Position numbers and translations under genes: made by a program | Assembly: GCA_023129805.1 (NCBI GenBank) | Contig: JAGMBK010000004.1 | Span: 1 to 29,634, forward strand | Origin: Candidatus Zixiibacteriota bacterium | Lineage (GTDB): Bacteria; Zixibacteria; MSB-5A5; SM1-73 | Direction of reading: 5' to 3' | DNA length: 29,634 nt | The notes under the pieces: model-generated | Database searches by the model: none | What the model was told of the DNA's origin: nothing | The model's input: the letters and a program-made list of their open reading frames with translations, nothing else | Shown: positions 23,824 to 29,634 of the stretch, one piece after another | Numbering within the stretch: the first letter of the stretch is position 1 | How the letters are laid out: every line of letters starts with the position of its first letter

Positions 23824-26061
23824 ATGATCGGCAAAACCATATCACATTACAAAGTCCTCGAAAAGCTCGGCGAGGGCGGCATGGGCGTAGTGTATAAAGC
23901 TGAGGACACCAAACTCAAACGCACCATTGCTTTGAAGTTCCTCACACCACAGGTTTTGGGGGCTGAAGAGGAGAAGGCTCGTTTTGTTAATGAGGCCCAG
24001 GCTGCTGCCGCATTGGATCATCCCAACATCTGCACGGTCTACGAAATCGACGAGGCTGAAGGTCATACCTTTATGTCCATGGCCTACCTCGAAGGCCAAA
24101 GCCTGAAGGACAAGGTTAAATCAGGTCGGCTGAAGCTGGAGGAGGCTTTGGATATTGTCGTTCAGGTTGCTGAAGGTTTACGGGAAGCCCATGAGAAAGG
24201 GATCGTTCATCGGGATATCAAGAGCGCCAATGTTATGGTAACGGAAAAAGGTCAGGCAAAGATAATGGACTTTGGCTTGGCCAAATTAGCCGGGGGAACA
24301 CAGCTTACCAAAACAGGCACAACCATGGGCACGGTTGCCTATATGTCGCCGGAACAGGCGAAAGGGGAAGAGGTCGATCACCGAACGGATATCTGGTCAC
24401 TGGGTGTTGTGCTGTATGAGATGGTTACCGGGCAGTTGCCCTTCCAAGGTGAGCATGAGCAGGCGGTGATATATTCAATTTTGAATGAAGAGCCGGAGCC
24501 GGTAACGGGTTTGCGGACTGGATTGTCGAGGGAATTGGAACGAACTGTGAACAGAGCTCTGGCAAAAAGTCCGGGTGAACGTTACCAGAACGCTGGGGAT
24601 ATTCTGGTGGATTTGAGAAAACTTAGAAAGGAGCTCGAATCTGAGACTTCGAAACAGAAAACCTCCAAAATAAAACCACAACCCTCAATCGCCGTGTTGC
24701 CTTTTACCAATTTAAGTGCCGACAAGGAGCAGGAATATTTCTGCGACGGCATGGCAGAGGAGATTATCAACGCTCTGACGCACGTGGAAAGCTTGCGCGT
24801 GGTTGCCCGGACTTCAGCTTTTGCGTTTAAGGACAGGCATGAGGATATCCGCGGGATTGGAAAGAAACTGAACGTGGAAACGTTGCTTGAAGGGAGCGTA
24901 CGGAAAGCAGGTAACAGATTGCGAATCTCTGCCCAGCTTATCAATGTTGCCGATGGTTACCATCTCTGGTCCGATGCCTACAATCGGGAGTTGGAAGATG
25001 TGTTTGCTATACAGGAAGAAATATCCATGGCGATTGTAGATAAGCTGAAGGTCAAGCTTTTAGGAAGAGAAAAGGCGAAACTGGTTAAGCGTCATACGGA
25101 GAATCTGGAAGCCCACAGTTTGTATTTGAAGGGCCGCTATTTCTGGAATAAGAGAACTGAAGAGGATTTAAAGAAAAGTATCGAGTACTTCAAGCAAGCG
25201 ATAGAAAAAGACCCGGACTATGCTCTGGCTTACGCTGGGATGGCTGACTCATATAATGACCTTCCGTCTTACAGTTCTTTCCCGCCGGCCGAGACTTATC
25301 CAAAGGCAAAAGAAGCAGCCATTAAGGCGTTGGAGATCGACGACACGCTTGCCGAGGCACATTCCTCACTGGGAGTTATTAGGACGGAATCGGAGTGGGA
25401 TTGGGATGGTGCTGAGAGGGAGTTCGCGCGAGCCCTTGAGCTCAATCCCGCCTCTGCGACTACCCACCACGGATATGCCTATCTTCTGATGTTAGTGGCT
25501 CGGTTTGACGAAGCCATCACAGAGATGAAGCGAGCCCATGAGCTGGATCCCCTCTCTCTTGCGATAAACAGAAATCTCGGGCAGGTGTTTTACTTCGCTT
25601 GCCAGTACGACCAAGCAATAGAACAATTGCAGAAGACGATCGAGATGGACCCGAGCTTCAGCTATGCGCACTTTTTACTCGGGTTAGCGTACGGCCAAAA
25701 GTCGATGTATAAAGAAGCTCTGGCAGAACTTCAAAAAGAAAAGTCACTTTCAGGAGGCTGGAATCCCTTTGCAGAAGCCTGGTTCGCAATCGTCTACGTA
25801 GCGATGGGCATAAGAGGCAAGGCGCAGGAAGTGCTGGACGATTTGATGGAACGATCAAAGCAAGAGTATGTCCCGTCATACATGTTGGCATTGTCATATT
25901 TTGCCCTTGAAAAGAACGATCAAGGCTTTCTGTGGCTGGATAAGGCGTATGTGAAACGTGATGTTTGGTTACGTTATCTCAAAATAGAACCAGGATTTGA
26001 CAGCGTTCGCTCGGACCCCAGGTTTACTGCATTGCTAAAGAAAATGGGGTTAGAAAAATGA
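23824..26061 (+). CDS. Ser/Thr protein kinase with TolB-like and TPR domains (kinase 2)
   Basis: A 745-residue Hanks-type kinase starting MIGKTISHYKVLEKLGEGGM, nearly the same start as kinase 3. The kinase domain (about 9-270) has Lys38 (IALKF), HRDIKSAN with Asp131, DFG (149-151) and activation-loop threonines before MGTVAYMSPEQ. The TolB/FlgO-like domain (about 287-430; SIAVLPFTNLSADKEQEYF, LEGSVRKAGNRLRI) precedes at least six TPR-like repeats ending near the C-terminus. No membrane helix is visible. The ATG at 23824, 8 nt after the kinase 1 stop, is preferred over an upstream in-frame ATG at 23758 because family members begin with MIGK. GGAGGAG lies rather far upstream, at the end of kinase 1, so coupled translation is likely. 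Confidence 0.94.
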   Translation: MIGKTISHYKVLEKLGEGGMGVVYKAEDTKLKRTIALKFLTPQVLGAEEEKARFVNEAQAAAALDHPNICTVYEIDEAEGHTFMSMAYLEGQSLKDKVKSGRLKLEEALDIVVQVAEGLREAHEKGIVHRDIKSANVMVTEKGQAKIMDFGLAKLAGGTQLTKTGTTMGTVAYMSPEQAKGEEVDHRTDIWSLGVVLYEMVTGQLPFQGEHEQAVIYSILNEEPEPVTGLRTGLSRELERTVNRALAKSPGERYQNAGDILVDLRKLRKELESETSKQKTSKIKPQPSIAVLPFTNLSADKEQEYFCDGMAEEIINALTHVESLRVVARTSAFAFKDRHEDIRGIGKKLNVETLLEGSVRKAGNRLRISAQLINVADGYHLWSDAYNRELEDVFAIQEEISMAIVDKLKVKLLGREKAKLVKRHTENLEAHSLYLKGRYFWNKRTEEDLKKSIEYFKQAIEKDPDYALAYAGMADSYNDLPSYSSFPPAETYPKAKEAAIKALEIDDTLAEAHSSLGVIRTESEWDWDGAEREFARALELNPASATTHHGYAYLLMLVARFDEAITEMKRAHELDPLSLAINRNLGQVFYFACQYDQAIEQLQKTIEMDPSFSYAHFLLGLAYGQKSMYKEALAELQKEKSLSGGWNPFAEAWFAIVYVAMGIRGKAQEVLDDLMERSKQEYVPSYMLALSYFALEKNDQGFLWLDKAYVKRDVWLRYLKIEPGFDSVRSDPRFTALLKKMGLEK

Positions 26062-26083
26062 TCCACCAAAAAGATGGCGGACA

Positions 26084-26128
26084 AGTCGGCAAAATCATTG
26101 TGCACATTATAGGATTTTGAAGAATTAT
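26084..26128 (+). pseudogene. Degenerate remnant of a kinase 5' end
   Basis: The stretch aligns with the first codons of kinases 2 and 3. GTCGGCAAAATCATT corresponds to IGKTI (with substitutions), and after a 1-nt insertion CATTATAGGATTTTG is identical to the HYRIL codons at 26295-26309. Similarity ends at about 26128, just before a palindromic repeat. There is no start codon and the frame is broken, so it is non-coding. It suggests that another member of the kinase array once began here. Confidence 0.65.
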
Positions 26129-26132
26129 GTAC

Positions 26133-26226
26133 GGACAGGGCTTGCCTCGCACTGATCCCGCCTGTGGCGGGAGAAGTGTCCCTGTCCTGGTTCTGAAGAG
26201 GACAGCCACAAGGGCTGTCCCTACGA
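26133..26226. repeat. Palindromic repeat element between kinases 2 and 3
   Basis: Hairpins include GGACAGGG (26133-26140) with CCCTGTCC (26180-26187), TCCCGCC-TGT-GGCGGGA (26156-26172) inside it, and GGACAGCC (26200-26207) with GGCTGTCC (26213-26220), ending TCCCTACG. The TCCCGCC stem, the GGACAGG stem and the TCCCTAC end all recur in the element at 11065-11149. It directly follows the broken kinase start at 26084-26128. Confidence 0.75.
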
Positions 26227-26274
26227 TAATGTTATCCCGGTCGGTAAAGAGTAAGCAGAAGGCAGGAGGTAGAT

Positions 26275-26379
26275 ATGATTGGTAAGGATATTTCGCATTA
26301 TAGGATTTTGGAGAAATTGGGCGAAGGCGGGATGCCTGTCCCGCTGAAGCGGAGCGAAAGCGGGAGGTGTGATCTATGA
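26275..26379 (+). CDS. 34-residue open frame: truncated kinase start upstream of kinase 3
   Basis: The frame begins ATG with a good ribosome binding site (GGAGG, about 6 nt upstream) and encodes MIGKDISHYRILEKLGEGGM, the kinase N-terminus through its glycine loop. It then runs into unrelated PVPLKRSESGRCDL encoded by palindromic repeat sequence. The TGA stop (26377-26379) overlaps the ATG of kinase 3 (ATGA). The peptide cannot be a kinase. It is either a dead remnant that happens to stay open, or a leader that couples translation into kinase 3, whose ribosome binding site is partly in a hairpin. Confidence 0.5.
   Translation: MIGKDISHYRILEKLGEGGMPVPLKRSESGRCDL
26339..26365 (+). repeat. Hairpin overlapping the kinase 3 ribosome binding site
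   Basis: TCCCGCT (26339-26345) pairs perfectly with AGCGGGA (26359-26365). The right arm contains the first bases of GGGAGG (26362-26367), the ribosome binding site of kinase 3. In the RNA this hairpin could limit ribosome access unless the upstream 34-codon frame is being translated. A nested CCGCT-GA-AGCGG (26341-26352) offers an alternative fold. Confidence 0.55.
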
Positions 26380-29300
26380 TTGGAAAAACAATATCTCATT
26401 ACAGAATTTTGGAGAAGTTAGGCGAGGGTGGCATGGGCGTGGTCTACAAAGCTCAGGACACCAAGTTAGACCGTGTGGTAGCTATCAAGTTTCTACCCCC
26501 GCATTTGACCACTGACTCTGTCGAGAAGGAAAGATTCGTGCACGAAGCCAAAGCGGCATCAACTTTGAACCATCCCAATATCACCGTCATCCATGAGATT
26601 GACGAATTTCAGGGGCAGATGTTCATAGTGATGGAATATTGCGAGGGTAAGACTTTAAGGGAGATAGTTGAAAAAGAGACCCTCTCGATAAAGAAGGTTT
26701 TGGATATTGGTATTCAGATATGCGAAGGTTTGACCATGGCTCATGAGAAGGGGATTGTGCACCGGGATATCAAGTCCGGCAACATCATGCTCACCCCTCG
26801 AGGTCAGGTTAAGATAATGGACTTTGGTTTAGCCAAACTAAAGGGAGCCACCAAACTGACTCAGACTCGCTCGACCTTAGGGACTGCCGCCTACATGTCA
26901 CCGGAGCAAGCTCAACGTGAGGAAGTGGACCACAGAAGCGATATTTTCTCTTTTGGAGTTGTTTTATATGAGCTTCTAACCGGACAATTGCCTTTTCAGG
27001 GAGAGCATGAGGCGGCTGTGCTTTACTCCATAATAAATGAAGAGCCACAGCCAGTAGCTCGTTTCAACAACAAAGTATCAGAAGACTTACAGCGGATAGT
27101 ATCCAAAGCTATGGCAAAAGAGAAAGAGGAAAGGTATCAACATATAGACGACGCGTTGGCAGATTTGAGGCGAGAGAAGAAGAGTTTGGAATATGTGAAG
27201 ACGACACGAATTCCTCCAGAGATTGTGCCACCCAAGCCTAAAAAGAAACTTCTTCCCTTTATAGTTCCCGCATCAATCGTTTTCATCCTTATTTTGCTTT
27301 TCTTAATTCTCAAACCTTTCAAATTTGAGATGGTTCCGGAAAAGAAGGCAATAGCTAAAGAAAACTCGTTGGCCATAATGTATTTTGAGAATCTGGTTGA
27401 TCCTGAAGACAATGATAGGATTGCTCAGATGATCACCGCTCTGTTGATAACTGACCTCTCTGAATCGCAATATATGCGGGTAGTGAGTCGACAAAGACTA
27501 TATGATATTTTGAAACTTTTGGGTAAAGAAGACTTGAAGAAGATAGATAAGACCATTGCCTCAGAAGTTGCCAGGAAAGCGGGAGTGAAATGGATTTTGA
27601 CCGGAGACATTCTCCAGACTGAACCAAATATAGTCTTGACCTCGGACATATCCGAAGCCGCAACCGGAAAAATCTTGGCTACCCAACGCGTCACCGGAGA
27701 GACGGGCGAAGACTTATTCTCGGTGGTTGACAAGTTGAGTGCACAAATAAAAGAGGACTTATCCCTGCCTGGAGGTGCAAAAAAGGAGTTAGATAGAGCG
27801 GTGGCGGATGTGACCACCCATTCACCCGAAGCATATCGCTTTTATCTGGAGGGACTTGATTACTATAATAAGGTTTATTTCACGGAGGCAGAGAAAAGCT
27901 TCAAGAAAGCTCTGGAGTTTGATTCCACCTTTGCTATGGCATATTTCAGGTTGGCTCAGCTAAAAGAGGGGGAAGAACAGAAGAAATTAGCAGCCAAAGC
28001 AGTGGAATACTCGGACAAGGTCAGCAAGAAGGAAAGAGGTTTTATAAAAATCTTCCAGGCAGATTTATCAGGGGATCACGAGGCCTGTTTGGAAGGATTG
28101 CAGAAGATGGCAGAACATTATCCAGAGGATAAAGAGGTGTTTGTGTGGTTAGGACACCATTATTATGGCATGCGGCAGTTCGAAGAAGCAATTCCCTACT
28201 ATCACAAAGCCATTGAGATAGACCCTCTTCATAAGTTAGTATATAACATGCTTGCCTACACTTATGATCAAATCGGAGATTTTGAGAAATCTATCTGGGC
28301 TATAAACAAATATATATCCATAGCACCGGATGAAGCCAATCCCTATGACACTCGGGCTGATCTTTATGCTTGGAATGGCAAGATAGAGAAGGCGATCCAG
28401 TCTTACAAAAAAGCTTTAGAGAAAAAGTCCGACTTTTATGCGTCCTTGGTTAAGCTGGGACATATGTATCTTTTCAAAAGAGAGTATACCAGAGCTGAAA
28501 GTTGTTACAAGGCGCTTGCCTCCAGCGCTGAGAAAGATACCCGGTCAGAGGGAAGAACCGATCTGGCCTATATCCCTCTTTATCAGGGGAAGTTCGAAGA
28601 AGCCCTTGAGGTTTTGGACGATGGCCTTGCCGCCGATAGAATGGAGCAGGCTCAAGGATGGACGAATGCAATCAAACACGAGTTCAAGGCATTTATCTAT
28701 GAGGAGAGGAAGGATCTGAATTTGGCTTTAAAGGAACAGGAAATGTTTATGGAGATCTATCGCAAGGCTTACCCTGAAGCTATTTACTATGAGCGGGACT
28801 ATTATGCGATGCTTTTGGCAGAGAATGATGATTTCCAAAAAGCTGAAGAGGTGGCTAAGGCTTTGAAGAAAGATATTGAAGAGAAGGATCAAACCTTGAT
28901 GTTTGATTACTGGTGGACCGTTGGATATATTGAGTTGGCAAGAGGTAATTTCGAAGCATCGGTAACTAACTTTGAAAAAGCGGCCAGAGATGTCCCGTAT
29001 TTTTGGGTGCACTATCCGCTTGCCAAAGCCTACCTGGAAGCAGGGAGACTGGGTGAGGCGGTGGCTGAGTTTGAGAAGGTGCTTTCAAGGTATGATGAAA
29101 ATCGGGCATTCAATGCGATTCGGGCAGTGAAGGCTCATTACCTGCTGGGCTTGGCCTACGAGAAATCAGGCTGGAGCAAAAAGGCGATTGACAAGTACGA
29201 GGAATTCCTGGAAATCTGGAAAGATGCCGACCCGGGGATCCCAGAGGTGGAGGATGCGAAGGTTAGATTACAGAAGCTAAGAGCAGAGAGTGGAGAGTAA
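26376..29300 (+). CDS. Membrane Ser/Thr protein kinase with extracytoplasmic TolB/CsgG-like and TPR domains (kinase 3)
   Basis: A 974-residue Hanks-type kinase starting MIGKTISHYRILEKLGEGGM. The kinase domain (about 9-270) has Lys38 (VAIKF), HRDIKSGN with Asp131, DFG (149-151) and SPEQ, so it should be active. A proline- and lysine-rich linker leads to one membrane helix (about 293-314, from LLPFIVPASIVFILILLFLI). A TolB/CsgG-like domain (about 330-465; NSLAIMYFENL, WILTGDIL) and many TPR repeats (about 480-970) follow. Unlike kinases 1 and 2, this topology puts the TPR part outside the cytoplasm, suggesting an envelope sensor. GGGAGG lies about 8 nt before the ATG. Two broken kinase starts and palindromic repeats precede it. 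Confidence 0.95.
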   Translation: MIGKTISHYRILEKLGEGGMGVVYKAQDTKLDRVVAIKFLPPHLTTDSVEKERFVHEAKAASTLNHPNITVIHEIDEFQGQMFIVMEYCEGKTLREIVEKETLSIKKVLDIGIQICEGLTMAHEKGIVHRDIKSGNIMLTPRGQVKIMDFGLAKLKGATKLTQTRSTLGTAAYMSPEQAQREEVDHRSDIFSFGVVLYELLTGQLPFQGEHEAAVLYSIINEEPQPVARFNNKVSEDLQRIVSKAMAKEKEERYQHIDDALADLRREKKSLEYVKTTRIPPEIVPPKPKKKLLPFIVPASIVFILILLFLILKPFKFEMVPEKKAIAKENSLAIMYFENLVDPEDNDRIAQMITALLITDLSESQYMRVVSRQRLYDILKLLGKEDLKKIDKTIASEVARKAGVKWILTGDILQTEPNIVLTSDISEAATGKILATQRVTGETGEDLFSVVDKLSAQIKEDLSLPGGAKKELDRAVADVTTHSPEAYRFYLEGLDYYNKVYFTEAEKSFKKALEFDSTFAMAYFRLAQLKEGEEQKKLAAKAVEYSDKVSKKERGFIKIFQADLSGDHEACLEGLQKMAEHYPEDKEVFVWLGHHYYGMRQFEEAIPYYHKAIEIDPLHKLVYNMLAYTYDQIGDFEKSIWAINKYISIAPDEANPYDTRADLYAWNGKIEKAIQSYKKALEKKSDFYASLVKLGHMYLFKREYTRAESCYKALASSAEKDTRSEGRTDLAYIPLYQGKFEEALEVLDDGLAADRMEQAQGWTNAIKHEFKAFIYEERKDLNLALKEQEMFMEIYRKAYPEAIYYERDYYAMLLAENDDFQKAEEVAKALKKDIEEKDQTLMFDYWWTVGYIELARGNFEASVTNFEKAARDVPYFWVHYPLAKAYLEAGRLGEAVAEFEKVLSRYDENRAFNAIRAVKAHYLLGLAYEKSGWSKKAIDKYEEFLEIWKDADPGIPEVEDAKVRLQKLRAESGE

Positions 29301-29314
29301 AGAGAAATACTAGA

Positions 29315-29340
29315 CAGTATACAGTAGGCAGTAGGCAGAC
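29315..29340 (+). repeat. Dispersed 26-bp repeat, intergenic copy
   Basis: It matches 18516-18541 at 25 of 26 positions and includes two tandem CAGTAGG units. It lies in the 135-bp gap between kinase 3 and the zinc-ribbon kinase. Nothing else is recognised in that gap. Confidence 0.75.
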
Positions 29341-29435
29341 AGCAGGTTTTCCTTAGAGTCTGGCTTCCGCCAGCGTTGAAGAATATTTGGATTTAAAGGA
29401 ATCTGTAACCAAACAAGTAAAAGGATCAGTGGATT

Positions 29436-29634
29436 ATGAAATGCCCGAAATGTCATTTTGAAAATCCTGATGATACCCGTTTTTGCGGCAAGTGCGGGAC
29501 ACAACTCCCTTCTTTAGAGGAAATCTCTGTCTCCACTACGGAGACTCTGTCGGCTCCCAGGAAAGAACTAACCATTGGAGGCACTTTTGCCGGAAGATAT
29601 CAGGTGATCGAAGAGCTGGGAAAAGGAGGCATGG
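29436..29634 (+). CDS. Zinc-ribbon Ser/Thr protein kinase, N-terminal part (continues past window)
   Basis: The 66 complete codons begin MKCPKCHFENPDDTRFCGKC, a CxxC...CxxC zinc ribbon (Cys at about 3, 6, 17 and 20). A low-complexity Ser/Thr-rich linker follows, then the start of a Hanks-type kinase, FAGRYQVIEELGKGGMG (about 51-67), reaching the glycine loop at the window edge. Zinc-ribbon kinases of this layout occur in several phyla. Catalytic residues and any C-terminal sensor lie outside the window. It is the fourth kinase start in this array that is intact. The ribosome binding site is weak (AAGGA, rather far upstream). Confidence 0.88.
   Translation, partial: MKCPKCHFENPDDTRFCGKCGTQLPSLEEISVSTTETLSAPRKELTIGGTFAGRYQVIEELGKGGM

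Noticed and set aside
26133..26226. Insertion sequence between kinases 2 and 3
   Set aside because: There is no transposase frame and no clear target-site duplication. Only hairpins are present, so it is recorded as a palindromic repeat.

Overview
The window reads as a chromosomal segment of an uncultured Gram-negative bacterium. The evidence is a meso-diaminopimelate-type MurE (DNPR motif), a full FtsA/FtsQ/FtsL division set, and a secreted gingipain-type protease ending in a type IX secretion-like sorting domain (NYPNPFNP motif). The tandem Ser/Thr kinases carrying TolB-like and TPR modules, and the many small palindromic repeats, resemble FCB-group candidate phyla such as Zixibacteria or KSB1. 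That placement is inference from protein style; there is no rRNA here to settle it.

Region 1 (1-15692, all on the minus strand) is a division and cell wall (dcw) cluster. In transcription order it is mraZ, rsmH, ftsL, ftsI (PASTA-containing PBP), murE, murF, mraY, murD, ftsW, murG, murC, ftsQ and ftsA, with ftsA running off the window start. Several gaps are very short (ftsW/murG overlap by 4 nt, murC/ftsQ are 4 nt apart). Others hold palindromic repeats that code for nothing. A strong sigma70-type promoter (15986-16014) lies about 290 nt upstream of mraZ and is followed at once by five G-rich boxes in roughly 10-bp phase, a likely MraZ operator. murB and ddl, often found between murC and ftsQ, are absent.

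Region 2 (15693-19375) starts with a roughly 600-bp divergent intergenic space and then a C25 (gingipain-like) protease on the plus strand. That gene has a near-consensus sigma54 promoter (GG-N10-GC) with an upstream inverted repeat. About 600 bp of gene-free DNA follows, with two elaborate palindromic elements and the tRNA-Lys promoter.

Region 3 (19376-29634, plus strand) begins with tRNA-Lys(UUU), followed by a phospho-signalling island: an FHA-GAF-PP2C phosphatase, then three complete Hanks-type kinases with C-terminal TolB-like and TPR modules, and the start of a fourth kinase with an N-terminal zinc ribbon. The first two complete kinases look soluble. The third has one membrane helix that would place its sensor half outside the cytoplasm. 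Between kinases 2 and 3 lie two broken copies of a kinase 5' end, each joined to a palindromic repeat. The second has become a 34-codon open frame whose stop overlaps the start of kinase 3 (ATGA).

The kinases and phosphatase probably form opposing arms of reversible Ser/Thr phosphorylation, with FHA binding to phosphothreonine; their targets cannot be read from the sequence.
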